Notes: generated from the letters alone by a model not told the origin. 64,000 nucleotides of DNA from Prevotella sp. (GCA_017417465.1 JAFPZD010000145.1:26644-90643), one strand, 5' to 3'; shown: positions 16,621 to 27,076, counted from the stretch's first letter. Numbers and translations are program-made.

Positions 16621-18438
16621 TTATTTCACGACGACCTTGCGACCGCCAATGATGTAGATACCCTTTTTTATTTGACTATTGGATAATTGACGGCCCTGCA
16701 GGTCGAAGCACTGCTGGGTTTGTTGCTGTGATACAGCAACAGACTGAACGGCGGTGAGGTCGGCTATGGGACAGATGGCGGCGTTGGCTATCAGCTTCGT
16801 TTGGCTATCGATGAGCAGACAGACGACATGGGCCTGACGGCGGTCCTGCGATACTGGGGTAAGACGCAATTCATAGTTGTGGGTCATGGGCTGACCTACG
16901 CGTTGCGGCCCGCTGAGACTACCCTCGATGCCGCGCACATCGCTCATAGCGATAACCACGTCGTTGAAGTAGACCCCTTCGAGCATCAGCCCCTCGGCGT
17001 TGACATATTGCTGCATGTCGTCCTCCACGTAGTAAGCCATCGACGGGTCCGAAAAGCTGTTCTTCTGGTGCCAGGCATGGTCGCCAGCAGGTCCCGTGAG
17101 AGAGTCCTCAACGAGGATGTAGGCCAGCTTGTAGTCGCACTGGTCGGCATCGTAGGCAAACGTGGTGGTACTGGTGATAGCACACACCGAGTCGCCCGTC
17201 CAGCGCGCCTCCACACTGAGGTCGGCCGGAGCCAGTATACGGTTGGCTTGGCGGAAATTCTCGTCCGCATGGAAGTGACCGTCGCAAAGGTCACCGTCGT
17301 AAGGGTCGGTCAGCTCACCACGGTCGAAACGGCACGAAGGGAACAGCGTGGCGTTCATCACGTAGTAATAGTCGTAGTAGACATCCATGGGGTCGCCGTT
17401 GAGCACATGCACCGAGACGGCGATGAAGTCGTCGGGATACATCTTCTTCAGGCGAGCAATGCCGGCAAAGCCACGCGGACATGCCGAGCACCACGTACCA
17501 GTGTACTCCTCCATCACCGTGCGGCGATGGGCCTTGTGGTGCAAGCTGAGCACGTCGGTCGCTGCCTGATTGTCGGTGCAGGCGTTCGGCTGACCATTAA
17601 CGCCCGTCAGGGTCAGTGTCAAGGGCATGCGCCCTGTGGCTTGGGGGCCCTTGATAGGCAGCACCAGATATCCCTGCAGGCCGTAGACGTTCTGCAGCGG
17701 AACAGGCAGGGTGTAGGTGGCATTGAGGGTCTCGCTGCCGAAGGTGTACGCGTAGTCAATAGACGTGACGGGCTCAGTGCCATAGTTCGACAGCATCAGC
17801 TCCACCTCGTCGTCGGTCAGGCACACCACGTTGGCCTGCCGGATAGCGTCGGCAGAGGCTGAGCATGGTGCCAGCTGTCCGCCGGTGAGCTGCAGCTGCA
17901 TGGCCAGCGAGCCATAGCGGCGGATATTGGCCCAGTCCTTATAGCCTTTGACTGAGGCGACACGCAGCCAGAGACCGCCATCGCCAAGGGCGTCGCACAT
18001 GACGAGCGGACGCTCAGAGTCGTCGCCATCGATGGCGGTCACGCGGAACGTATAGCCCACGAAGAGGCCTTCGGCAGGTATGCTGACAGGCTCAGGCAGC
18101 GTCACCTCGTTCCACCCTGTCACAGGGGCGTCGACGGAAAGGGTGACGATGCGCTGGTCGGACTCCAGATCAGCGGTAAGCCAGAGCGTCAGGCTGTCGA
18201 TATGTTCAACTGCCGTGAAGGGCAGACGCACCGACGTAATGGTAGCGGCAGCGGTGGGGGCTGCTGTGCCACTGACGCGGATGGCAGCCTCGTAAACCAC
18301 GGGCTTGCCCAGTCCGAGGTGGTTGTCGGGGACATCGACACCATTATAAAAGCCCCACCAGAGGCTGCCTCCGCCCTGAGCGGAGACAACCACGGTAAGG
18401 GCCACAGCCAGTGTGGCTAAAAGAATACGCTTGGTCAT
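16621..18438 (-). CDS. Omp28-related secreted protein with CxxC thioredoxin-like motif and sorting tail
   Basis: The 605-residue protein has a signal peptide (ending VVSAQ), one WWGFYNG repeat domain like those of its downstream neighbour, a stretch with immunoglobulin-like character, and then EEYTGTWCSACPRGF at about residues 308-322, the Trx-like active-site motif of the Omp28 family. VSVHVLNGDPMD and FPSCRFDRG follow as in that family. It ends in the sorting tail CFDLQGRQLSNSQIKKGIYI. A role in envelope or extracellular disulfide or binding functions is possible but unproven. The gene starts 10 bp after the upstream gene ends, so it is the second gene of the operon. Confidence 0.8.
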   Translation of the reverse strand: MTKRILLATLAVALTVVVSAQGGGSLWWGFYNGVDVPDNHLGLGKPVVYEAAIRVSGTAAPTAAATITSVRLPFTAVEHIDSLTLWLTADLESDQRIVTLSVDAPVTGWNEVTLPEPVSIPAEGLFVGYTFRVTAIDGDDSERPLVMCDALGDGGLWLRVASVKGYKDWANIRRYGSLAMQLQLTGGQLAPCSASADAIRQANVVCLTDDEVELMLSNYGTEPVTSIDYAYTFGSETLNATYTLPVPLQNVYGLQGYLVLPIKGPQATGRMPLTLTLTGVNGQPNACTDNQAATDVLSLHHKAHRRTVMEEYTGTWCSACPRGFAGIARLKKMYPDDFIAVSVHVLNGDPMDVYYDYYYVMNATLFPSCRFDRGELTDPYDGDLCDGHFHADENFRQANRILAPADLSVEARWTGDSVCAITSTTTFAYDADQCDYKLAYILVEDSLTGPAGDHAWHQKNSFSDPSMAYYVEDDMQQYVNAEGLMLEGVYFNDVVIAMSDVRGIEGSLSGPQRVGQPMTHNYELRLTPVSQDRRQAHVVCLLIDSQTKLIANAAICPIADLTAVQSVAVSQQQTQQCFDLQGRQLSNSQIKKGIYIIGGRKVVVK

Positions 18439-18448
18439 ACAGCCGGTA

Positions 18449-20098
18449 TTACTTCACCACCTTCTTGCCATTCACAATATACAGGCCGTGCTGAGGATTG
18501 GCCACACGGCGTCCCTGCAGGTCGAACCACTGGTGGGTTTGTTGCTGTGATACAGCAACAGACTGAACGGATGCGGGATCGGGGTCACCAGTCTCGTAGG
18601 TCTTCGTCTTGGTGGCAGTATCGTAAACGCAGATGTCACTGAGCGTGCGTGTGCCGTTCATGTAGTAGATGCTCTGCAGACCGATAGTCTTGGGACGCAG
18701 GCTCTTCTCAACACCCAGCACGTGGTAGGTCTGACGGCCGTTGTTATTGTCGGTACGGTTGTTCACCTTTCCACGGTCAGTGAAGCGGCTGGGCACCTCC
18801 CACTCGTCGGGGAAATGCTGATAGAAGCCGCCAGGCACGTTGTCGTAGTGCAGCTGCTCGCCGTCGAGGAAGAAGCGGTAGTAAAGCGAGTCGGGGTTGA
18901 TGAAGTTACCATTAACATCCTCCACGGGCACCACGTAGGCAATGCTCGAATTGACCTGATTGAACTGCGTATCGATGTCGAAGTAACGGATGTCGGGCGT
19001 TTTGGGCTTGGCGGCGACTCCCAGGAAGGGCTTCATGTCCTGCTGAGGAATGCTGTGGCTATAGCCACCTTTGAGCTCCTTACCCAGAACGAAGAGAATG
19101 CCGTCAGGGCCGAAGAGCGACTGGTCGTCGGCATTCCACTTCATGGCCACATGATCCTTGTTCTTGTAGATAGGCCAGCCGTCGGTGTCCATGCCGCTAT
19201 ACAGGGCTCCTTTATTGTAGATAAAGTAGAGACCGTCGTAGAGTCCCATGTACTGGCCATTGGGAATGATGACCGAGTCTTTTGTAGCGTTGAGCGAGCC
19301 CTTCAGCCATGCATTCTGGGTCTTCTCGTAGAAGCCGCTGAAGTAGAAGTCGTCACCATCGTGAATGACGTAGACCACGTAGGGCAGGAAGTAAGGGTCA
19401 GTGGTGTCCCACTTCAACGAGTAAGGCTGTGCGTCGGCGGGCGTATAACCTTCGGGCAGCTGCACCAACTCATCGGTAAAGGGCACAAACTCGTAACCGA
19501 TGTTCAGCGTGTTGGCATTGCCTTCACCCGCCGACAGCGTAATGGCAAGGTCAGGATTGCTGAGCACGCCAGTAGCCTCGTCGTAGTCGAAGACAAACTC
19601 GTCGGCCTCGGTGTCGGGATAGTAGTCACCACTGGATGCCTGATAGGCCAGCGAGACATAGTAGGTATAGTCGCCCTGCTCCAGATAAGGCTGGAAATTC
19701 TCGAAAACGACGTGCTTGCGGTCGGCACTGATCTCACCGCAAATCCAGTTGTTATAGAGGAACGTGTTGATGAAGTTCTGAATCCAGATTTCATCGTCCT
19801 CATCGTTGATGACAACCATCGTCTTCTGGCCGTAGCGGTGAACGGGTTCGCCCATGTCACGGGTGAAGTAGAGGGTGTTCATGGCGTAGGTCAGCAGGCG
19901 GCCTTCGGGCTGCTCGTCGACGGGGTGCTTGGCAGCACGCTTAGGAGCGGCCTGAGGCGCGACGAGCTCGGTGGGAGCCGATGCCATAAAAGGATTGAGG
20001 GAACTGTACTGTGTCTGCACATTCTCACTGACGCGGAACGACTGGGCACTCACTGCGCTTGCACATAGCAAGCCAAAAATAATAGTAAAGGTTCTCAT
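18449..20098 (-). CDS. Secreted protein of unknown function with sorting tail
   Basis: The 549-residue protein starts at the ATG at 20098 (MRTFTIIFGLLCASAVSAQ, a clear signal peptide); a longer frame to 20143 crosses the promoter. The body is rich in aromatic and acidic residues (for example YYVSLAYQASSGDYYPDTEADEF cut into short beta-type segments), and I do not recognise a catalytic motif. The C-terminus (QWFDLQGRRVANPQHGLYIVNGKKVVK, residues about 523-549) is the same sorting tail as in the two genes that follow it. The segment VQSVAVSQQQTHQ before the tail is nearly identical to that of the next gene, showing recent exchange or duplication of the tail region. It is the first gene of the operon. 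Confidence 0.75.
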   Translation of the reverse strand: MRTFTIIFGLLCASAVSAQSFRVSENVQTQYSSLNPFMASAPTELVAPQAAPKRAAKHPVDEQPEGRLLTYAMNTLYFTRDMGEPVHRYGQKTMVVINDEDDEIWIQNFINTFLYNNWICGEISADRKHVVFENFQPYLEQGDYTYYVSLAYQASSGDYYPDTEADEFVFDYDEATGVLSNPDLAITLSAGEGNANTLNIGYEFVPFTDELVQLPEGYTPADAQPYSLKWDTTDPYFLPYVVYVIHDGDDFYFSGFYEKTQNAWLKGSLNATKDSVIIPNGQYMGLYDGLYFIYNKGALYSGMDTDGWPIYKNKDHVAMKWNADDQSLFGPDGILFVLGKELKGGYSHSIPQQDMKPFLGVAAKPKTPDIRYFDIDTQFNQVNSSIAYVVPVEDVNGNFINPDSLYYRFFLDGEQLHYDNVPGGFYQHFPDEWEVPSRFTDRGKVNNRTDNNNGRQTYHVLGVEKSLRPKTIGLQSIYYMNGTRTLSDICVYDTATKTKTYETGDPDPASVQSVAVSQQQTHQWFDLQGRRVANPQHGLYIVNGKKVVK

Positions 20099-20130
20099 AA
20101 TGGTAAAATGGTTAAAATAGTATTTTGCCA

Positions 20131-20138
20131 CAAAAGTA
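20131..20138 (-). promoter_or_regulatory. -7 promoter box for the secreted-protein operon
   Basis: TACTTTTG on the minus strand, 32 bp before the ATG at 20098. Confidence 0.6.
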
Positions 20139-20212
20139 CACATTTATCTAGAATAATATGCAAAAAAAACAATGTTTAACTCTAAAAAAGGCAAAAAGAG
20201 GAAGAAAAGACG

Positions 20213-20220
20213 TACTTTTG
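20213..20220 (+). promoter_or_regulatory. -7 promoter box for the M6 protease gene
   Basis: TACTTTTG followed by CATCC, 23 bp before the ATG at 20244. It is divergent from the box at 20131-20138. Confidence 0.6.
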
Positions 20221-20243
20221 CATCCGAATTACTACCAAACACT

Positions 20244-22445
20244 ATGAAAAGAATTGTTTTGACTACCATCACGGCGCTGCTCATGGCAACTGGCGCAATG
20301 GCCGTACCAGCACGGCAGGGACTATGGAGAACCATCACAACGGCTCAGGGCACAGAGCTGAGTGTACAGCTCTGCGGCGACGAGCGCGGCTGTTTCTGGA
20401 TGAGCACCGATGGCAGGCGCTTTGTTGAGACCACCGCAGGCATGTTTACAGAAGCCACCGCCGGGCAGATTGCCGCTGCACGCAGCCGCCACGCTAAGGT
20501 GGACAGTCCGCACGCCAAAGCCCGGCGCACTCAGCAGCAAGGACACTTCGAAGGCAGCAAGAAAGGCCTTATTATTTTGGCCGAGTTTCAAAACAAACAG
20601 TTTCTGGAAGGGCACAACCGCGAATACTACAACCGCGTGGCCAACGAACGGGGCTTCAGTGAGGGCGACTACCAAGGCAGCGTGAAGGACTACTTCCTCA
20701 GCCAGAGCCGCGGCAAGTTCGAACTCGACTTCGATGTGGTGGGTCCTGTCACCGTGTCAAAGGACTACGAGTACTACGGCGCTCCAGGCTCCATCGACGT
20801 CGATGCCCACCCCTGGGAGATGGTCGTCGAGGCCTGCGAGTTGGTGAAGGAGCAGGTCAACTTCGCCGACTACGACTGGAACGGCGACGGCTTTGCCGAA
20901 CAGGTGTTTGTGCTCTACGCCGGACAGGGACAGAGCGACAGCTACGACGTGAACACCATCTGGCCCCACGAGTACGAGCTGCACCAGGTCAACGACGCCA
21001 ACGGCCGGCCCCTCTATGGCGAAGGTTACCGAATAGGCGACATCACCATCGACACCTATGCCTGCTCCAACGAGCTGACCCACACTGACATGCCCAGCGG
21101 CATCGGCACCTTCTGTCATGAGTTCTCCCACTGCATGGGTCTGCCCGACCTCTACGACGTTGATTACAACGGCTATTTCGGCATGGGCCACTGGGACATC
21201 ATGGGCAACGGTGTCTACAACGGCGATGCCTTCATACCCGCAGGCTACACCAGCTATGAGCGCATGGTCTGTGGATGGCTCAACCCCATGGAGCTGAGCG
21301 ACGACGATGCCACCATAGAAGCCATGAAACCGCTGACCGACGACGATGCTAATGCGTACATTATTTATAACAAAGCCAATCCCGACGAATACTATCTGCT
21401 GGAGAACCGCCAGCAGCAGGGCTGGGATGCTGCACTGCCTGGCAGTGGTCTGCTGGTGCTCCACGTTGACTACGACGAGCGGGTGTGGCGCGAGAACATC
21501 GTCAACACGGTGTGTGACTACCGCAAGGCGGGAAAGCCCGACATGTGGAACTCGCATCAGCGGCTGACACTCATCCACGCCGACAACGAGAACGACAAGC
21601 GCTACTGGAACTCAGCCAAACAGTACTACCTGCAGACAACCGAGGAGACCGACGCCTACCCCTGCGAGGGCAACGACTCGCTGACCAACAATTCGCTGCC
21701 ACCCGCCACCCTCTATAACGGCAACACCGACGGCGGCCTCTACATGAATCGCGGCGTACAGGCCATCACGCAGCATGCCGACGGCACCGTCAGTTTCCGC
21801 TATGAGGCAGTATCGATGAAATATGTGGTTGTCGACACCACCATGACCGATAAGCCCGACCTTACTGGCGCCATCTTCTACGAGTCGTTCGACCGCTGCA
21901 TAGGTACTGGCGGCAACGACGGGGTATTCAAGGGAGGCTCAGACGTGGCTTCCGCCGACTTCGTCCCCGACAATGGCGGATGGGACTCGATGTCGATGAA
22001 GGGGGGCGCCCGCTGCGCCAAGTTCGGCAATGCCACCAACGACGGCATTGTCACCTCGCCCGCCATCATGCTCACTGGCGACTCGCTGGAGTTGCAGTTC
22101 AAGGCAGCCCCCTGGAGCCGTGACGACGTGTCGCTGGTGCTCACGGTATCGAACGGCACGCTGGAACAGACCGACTTTGAGATGGCCGAGGGACAGTGGA
22201 CCACCTTCACCACGGTGCTCACCGGCGAAGGCCCGACGCAGCTAACGTTCACGCCCGGCCGCCGCTTCTTCCTCGACGAGGTGGTGGTGCGCCGCAAGGG
22301 TGTCAGTGGAATCAAGCCCGTCTATCCGTCATCCTCCACGCTAGCCCCCTCTGTCTACGACCTCCAAGGCCGCAAGGTTGGCACGACGACCGACAGCCGG
22401 AAGCGGAAGGGCATCCGTATCGTCAACGGCAAAAAGCTGCTGTAA
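20244..22445 (+). CDS. Secreted M6-family (immune inhibitor A-like) metalloprotease with sorting tail
   Basis: The 733-residue protein begins MKRIVLTTITALLMATGAMA (signal peptide). A propeptide-like region, then GSVKDYFLSQSRGKFELDFDV and the zinc motif HEFSHCMGLPDLYD near residues 292-305 identify the M6 peptidase domain (HExxHxxGxxD). A C-terminal jelly-roll-like segment follows, with GAIFYESFDRC and WDSMSMKGG. The end, VYDLQGRKVGTTTDSRKRKG, is the sorting tail. I use the ATG at 20244 because it opens the signal peptide and follows the promoter closely. M6 peptidases degrade extracellular proteins; the substrate here is unknown. Confidence 0.9.
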   Translation: MKRIVLTTITALLMATGAMAVPARQGLWRTITTAQGTELSVQLCGDERGCFWMSTDGRRFVETTAGMFTEATAGQIAAARSRHAKVDSPHAKARRTQQQGHFEGSKKGLIILAEFQNKQFLEGHNREYYNRVANERGFSEGDYQGSVKDYFLSQSRGKFELDFDVVGPVTVSKDYEYYGAPGSIDVDAHPWEMVVEACELVKEQVNFADYDWNGDGFAEQVFVLYAGQGQSDSYDVNTIWPHEYELHQVNDANGRPLYGEGYRIGDITIDTYACSNELTHTDMPSGIGTFCHEFSHCMGLPDLYDVDYNGYFGMGHWDIMGNGVYNGDAFIPAGYTSYERMVCGWLNPMELSDDDATIEAMKPLTDDDANAYIIYNKANPDEYYLLENRQQQGWDAALPGSGLLVLHVDYDERVWRENIVNTVCDYRKAGKPDMWNSHQRLTLIHADNENDKRYWNSAKQYYLQTTEETDAYPCEGNDSLTNNSLPPATLYNGNTDGGLYMNRGVQAITQHADGTVSFRYEAVSMKYVVVDTTMTDKPDLTGAIFYESFDRCIGTGGNDGVFKGGSDVASADFVPDNGGWDSMSMKGGARCAKFGNATNDGIVTSPAIMLTGDSLELQFKAAPWSRDDVSLVLTVSNGTLEQTDFEMAEGQWTTFTTVLTGEGPTQLTFTPGRRFFLDEVVVRRKGVSGIKPVYPSSSTLAPSVYDLQGRKVGTTTDSRKRKGIRIVNGKKLL

Positions 22446-22465
22446 ACACACTCATCCATCATAAA

Positions 22466-22504
22466 GCCAACCCCGTGATTCGGTGGTCGAATCACGGGGT
22501 TGGC
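22466..22504. terminator. Bidirectional terminator hairpin
   Basis: A 15-bp perfect stem (22466-22480 with 22490-22504) and 9-nt loop stand between two convergent genes (stops at 22445 and 22535). Confidence 0.8.
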
Positions 22505-22534
22505 TTGTATAAAGCGTTGTTCGTGGCCGCCTGA

Positions 22535-23608
<1,074 letters not shown>

Positions 23609-24424
23609 TTATCGTTCGTTCGACAGTTCCACCTCCAGCTCTTCCACGCGCCGCTGTATGTCGCGGTAGGCGTTGGTGAGGTCGGTGGGCGTGATATCAA
23701 ATTCGCGGTTGACGCTACGCGTGGGGTCAGCCAGCGAGTGTGCCAGCAGCCATTCATAGGTCTTGCTGCTATAGAAATAGCGGGCCAGCGCACCGTGCGA
23801 CGCACCCTTCGGCCAGTCGTAGCGCAGGCGGGTGTCACGGCCGTAGGCCTTCATAAGGTTGACCACCTGCTGCGACTCACGCACGGAGATGGCTTTGTCG
23901 GCCGTACCATGGATAATCCAGAGTGGGGCCTCGCCAAGCTTCGACTGGTCGCGCAGCGTACAGCCGCCGCAGAGTGCCATAGCCGCTGCCACACGTTCGG
24001 GATAGGTACCCACGAAGTCGAGCGTGCCATAGCCCCCGAGGCTCATGCCTATCACGTAGACGCGCTGGCGGTCGTAGGGATAGTTCTCGGCAACCCAGTC
24101 GAGGACGTCGCACAGCTTCTTGGGGCTCCAGGCGCCACCGGGGTTCTGTGGTGCCACGACGAGGGCAGGAATGTCGCGTCCACGCTTGATGGCATCGAGG
24201 GGGCCGTAGCGCAGCACTTGGTTCAGGTTGCGCCCACAGAGGCTGGCGCCATGGAGGAAGAGCACCAGGGGTGTTGACTCCTGCGAGTAATAGTAATCCT
24301 CTGGCGTATAAATCCAAAAGTTGTAGCCGCCCTTGACGACGCCCTTCTTAGCCGACAGCAGGTCGTACTGTGCCCAAGCTATCAGGGGCAACAGCGCTAT
24401 GATTAAAAGTATCAGCCTTTTCAC
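23609..24424 (-). CDS. Secreted alpha/beta-hydrolase (esterase/dienelactone-hydrolase-like)
   Basis: The 271-residue protein has a short signal peptide (MKRLILLIIALLPLIAWAQ) and an alpha/beta hydrolase core: LVLFLHGASLCG, the nucleophile elbow GMSLGGYG near residue 127, PLWIIHGTADK before the acid residue, and SHGALARYF for the catalytic His. This pattern fits the secreted prolyl-oligopeptidase/feruloyl-esterase-like group. The start is GTG at 24424; an in-frame stop lies two codons upstream, so no other start is possible. That GTG is the last unit of the AATTGTG repeat. It lies between the PQQ-propeller lipoprotein gene and trpS in one operon. Confidence 0.8.
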   Translation of the reverse strand: MKRLILLIIALLPLIAWAQYDLLSAKKGVVKGGYNFWIYTPEDYYYSQESTPLVLFLHGASLCGRNLNQVLRYGPLDAIKRGRDIPALVVAPQNPGGAWSPKKLCDVLDWVAENYPYDRQRVYVIGMSLGGYGTLDFVGTYPERVAAAMALCGGCTLRDQSKLGEAPLWIIHGTADKAISVRESQQVVNLMKAYGRDTRLRYDWPKGASHGALARYFYSSKTYEWLLAHSLADPTRSVNREFDITPTDLTNAYRDIQRRVEELEVELSNER

Positions 24425-24542
24425 AATTCACAATTCATAATTCATAATTCTCAATTCACAATTCACAATTCACAATTCATAATTCATAATTCTCAATTCA
24501 CAATTCTCAATTCACAATTCATAATTCATAATTCACAATTCA
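24425..24542. repeat. AATTGTG/AATTATG repeat tract
   Basis: About seventeen 7-bp units (ACAATTC, ATAATTC, CTCAATT) run from the start codon of the esterase to inside the end of the PQQ-propeller gene, whose last residues VNCEL and stop are repeat-encoded. Confidence 0.92.
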
Positions 24543-26148
24543 CTACAAACTTATAAATGTTTTGCCCACGGGCACCAACGACGACAGCATTGCCGACGAC
24601 GACGGGCGACGACTCCACATTATAGCCTATCTCACGCTGGCAGAGCACCTCGCCCGTGCGGCCGCGGATCACATAGACGAAGCCCGTGGCAGCAGCCGAG
24701 AAGATGAACATCTCGCCGCGCTCGTTCAGCAGCGCGACGGGCGACGACCAGCAGAACTTCCCATAGGGCACGGTGTAGACGATGCTGCCATCGACGGTGC
24801 TGAAGGCCGTCAGCTCCCCTCTTGCGGGCGATGCCCCATTGCGACAGATGTTTGCAAATACCATCTGCTCACAGTCGCCACGCCCGAGGAGTGGCGTCGA
24901 GTACATACCGCCGTCGAGTATCTTGTTGCCAAGGTCCACACGCTGACAATCAATCGTCTGCTCCCAGACAAGGCTTCCGTCGAGGGCCCGCAGCTTGACG
25001 AAATGGCAGCGGCCGTCGTGTCCCTGCTTGTCGACCTCGCAGGCAGCATAGAGATAGGGCACGCCCTGCTCCTCGCGGCAGACGATGGTGCCGTCGCTGT
25101 CGTCATGGTTATAGTAGTACCACACGGGGCGCATCGTGTTCAGGTTCACGCAGAGGATGTTGCCATGGTTATCCGAGCAGAAGCCGTAGTTACGATATAC
25201 GCAGAGGCTCGACTCGATGCCTGGAGCAGCACCGTGCACGCGGTAGCGAAGCACCGCCACCCGACGCAGTTGTCCACCCTTCGCACGTTCATATTTATAG
25301 AGTCCACCGTTCTCGCCGGGCCAGAACAGGTAGCCGCCAGCGACGATGGGCGACGAGTCGAACGCCTGCCAACTGCGCCACGACTGTGGGTCGTTGAAGA
25401 AGAAGCCCCGCTCGCCAGTGGTCAGGTCGAAAGCCTCACAGCCCAACGGCTCGCCCTTCGACACGCCTTGGCCGACGTAGAGGTTCATCAGCTCAGGATC
25501 CATCGACATGGTGCCCTTCACCACATTGCCTAAGTCGAGCGGCTGGCGTGAGGGCTGACCCGTCAGGAAGTTCAGGAAGAAAGCTTTGCCGCAGAGCGAC
25601 CCCACCATAATCTCCTCACGATCGAAGGCGGCCGTCAGCGGTGCGCCCGACTGGCGGAAGAGCGCCATCTCAGCGTCAGTCCATCTGACGTAGAGCGGCT
25701 GACCAGTCCAGCCCGTTCCCCCACCCCACTGTCCGAAGCGTGTGTGGGTGCTGTCGCGCGGCGTGGTGTAGACCCAGGCAGTGTCGATACGTGTCGGCGT
25801 GCCTTTGATGGTTCCTCCGAAGTCAGCATTGCGCAGCAGGTTCTTGCGGAACGTCAGCACGCGGTCGGAGCGGTCGTAGAGGTCATCGTAGTACTTCAGG
25901 GGCGACGACGACGAGTCGGCCTCCTCGACCACGAACTTCACGTAGTCGGCAGCCGAGGCATACAGCGTGTCGGGCAACGTCAGCTCCTCAAGTGTGGGCA
26001 CACTGTCGGCCACCGACAGCGTGTCATCCGTCGCGTCTGCCGCCTGCCGGCGCCCGCCACCTTGACAGGCCACCAGCAGCAACAATGCCAGCCCCAGGAC
26101 TTGACTATTTCTCAATTCACAATTCACAATTCTCAATTCACAATTCAC
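24526..26148 (-). CDS. PQQ-like beta-propeller lipoprotein
   Basis: The protein (up to 540 residues) contains a lipobox LLLLVACQGG and then repeated blade-like segments (GSLCGKAFFLNFLTGQP, YLFWPGENGGLYKYE, SSLCVYRNYGFCSDNHG, SSPVVVGNAVVVGARGQN) typical of PQQ-enzyme/YncE-like beta-propellers. It is probably an outer-membrane or periplasmic lipoprotein with a binding or scaffolding role. No ATG precedes the lipobox: candidate starts are GTGs at 26148 and 26127, both inside the AATTGTG repeat, so residues 1-13 (MNCELRIVNCELR) are repeat-coded. The C-terminal VNCEL and TGA are coded by the next repeat. Its gene lies between the patatin and esterase genes. Confidence 0.75.
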   Translation of the reverse strand: MNCELRIVNCELRNSQVLGLALLLLVACQGGGRRQAADATDDTLSVADSVPTLEELTLPDTLYASAADYVKFVVEEADSSSSPLKYYDDLYDRSDRVLTFRKNLLRNADFGGTIKGTPTRIDTAWVYTTPRDSTHTRFGQWGGGTGWTGQPLYVRWTDAEMALFRQSGAPLTAAFDREEIMVGSLCGKAFFLNFLTGQPSRQPLDLGNVVKGTMSMDPELMNLYVGQGVSKGEPLGCEAFDLTTGERGFFFNDPQSWRSWQAFDSSPIVAGGYLFWPGENGGLYKYERAKGGQLRRVAVLRYRVHGAAPGIESSLCVYRNYGFCSDNHGNILCVNLNTMRPVWYYYNHDDSDGTIVCREEQGVPYLYAACEVDKQGHDGRCHFVKLRALDGSLVWEQTIDCQRVDLGNKILDGGMYSTPLLGRGDCEQMVFANICRNGASPARGELTAFSTVDGSIVYTVPYGKFCWSSPVALLNERGEMFIFSAAATGFVYVIRGRTGEVLCQREIGYNVESSPVVVGNAVVVGARGQNIYKFVVNCEL

Positions 26149-26200
26149 AATTCACAATTCACAATTCACAATTCACAATTCACAATTCACAATTCTCAAA
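26108..26200. repeat. AATTGTG repeat tract between patatin and PQQ-propeller genes
   Basis: About twelve 7-bp units of ACAATTC with a few CTCAATT variants. It includes the TGA of the upstream gene at 26196-26198 and the GTG starts of the downstream gene. Confidence 0.92.
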
Positions 26201-27044
26201 GCTGGTACTCCCTGCAGAAGCGCTCGCCCTCCTGAAGGCCCTCTTCGTAAAGTCGCTCCAGCTTCGATGCGTCGCGACAGATGCGGTCGACCTCCAGCGG
26301 GCGCTGCGGACGGATGACGATCACCTCGCCCCAGTCCTCCATGCGCTCCACGAGCTCCAACTGACGGTTGTACTCGGCGACACGGCGGCTCAGCGCCACC
26401 CGCAGTCGCGGGTAGTCAGTGTAGATCATTCGCGGCACCTTGCGGTCGTGCTCCGTCGAGCGGTAGCCACGGTTGCGCGTCATCACCACCACATTCAGCG
26501 GGTGGCCCGTAGCGATGGCCCGCTCCACGGGGATGCTGTCGACGATGCCACCGTCGAGCATCGGCACGCCGTCGACCTCGGTGATCTGTGCCACGTAGGG
26601 CAGCGAGCTGCTGGCCTTGACGATGTCCATCATGCGGCGGCGGTCGTGCTTCTCAGTGAGATATTCGGCGCGCCCCGTGAGGCAGTTCGTCGTCACCATC
26701 TCGAAGGTTGCCGGGTTCTGTCCATAGGTGTCGTAGTCGAATGGCGCAATCTCATTGGGCAGGCGCTCATAGAGAATGTTAGGGTCGAAGATGCTGCCTT
26801 GCATGAGCAGGCTCTTCAGCGAGATATAGCCATACTTGCGCAGGGCATCGATGTTCGAGTAGCGCGCACGCCGCGGCTGACGGCTGATATAGCTCATGCC
26901 GTTGCAGGCACCCGCCGACACAGCGACGACGTAGCGGAAATACTGCTCGTGCTTCATCAGCGCATCGAGCACGCCACTGGTGAAGACGCCGCGCATGCCG
27001 CCGCCTTCAAGCACCAGTCCAGTGTCACGATTCAGACTTTGCAT
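26196..27044 (-). CDS. Patatin-like phospholipase
   Basis: The 282-residue protein has all patatin signatures: the oxyanion loop LEGGGMRG at about residues 12-19, the nucleophile elbow VSAGACNG near 41-48 (GxSxG is degenerate in order but the Ser is in VSAG), and DGGIVDS with the catalytic Asp near 168. It lacks a signal peptide, so it is probably cytosolic or membrane-associated, hydrolysing acyl chains from lipids. The start is the ATG at 27044 (MQSLNRDTG), because a promoter box lies 24 bp upstream and the longer frame to 27110 crosses it. It is the first gene of a four-gene operon. Confidence 0.88.
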   Translation of the reverse strand: MQSLNRDTGLVLEGGGMRGVFTSGVLDALMKHEQYFRYVVAVSAGACNGMSYISRQPRRARYSNIDALRKYGYISLKSLLMQGSIFDPNILYERLPNEIAPFDYDTYGQNPATFEMVTTNCLTGRAEYLTEKHDRRRMMDIVKASSSLPYVAQITEVDGVPMLDGGIVDSIPVERAIATGHPLNVVVMTRNRGYRSTEHDRKVPRMIYTDYPRLRVALSRRVAEYNRQLELVERMEDWGEVIVIRPQRPLEVDRICRDASKLERLYEEGLQEGERFCREYQL

Positions 27045-27068
27045 CTCAGAAATGACAGTTTCAGCCTG

Positions 27069-27076
27069 CAAAATTA
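27069..27076 (-). promoter_or_regulatory. -7 promoter box for the patatin operon
   Basis: TAATTTTG on the minus strand, 24 bp before the ATG at 27044. Confidence 0.6.

Noticed and set aside
16801-17862. Long plus-strand frame opposite the Omp28-like gene (also 8604-9485 and 18722-20068)
   Set aside because: These long antisense frames lie opposite well-supported genes and show the valine/histidine-rich composition of shadow frames in GC-rich coding DNA.
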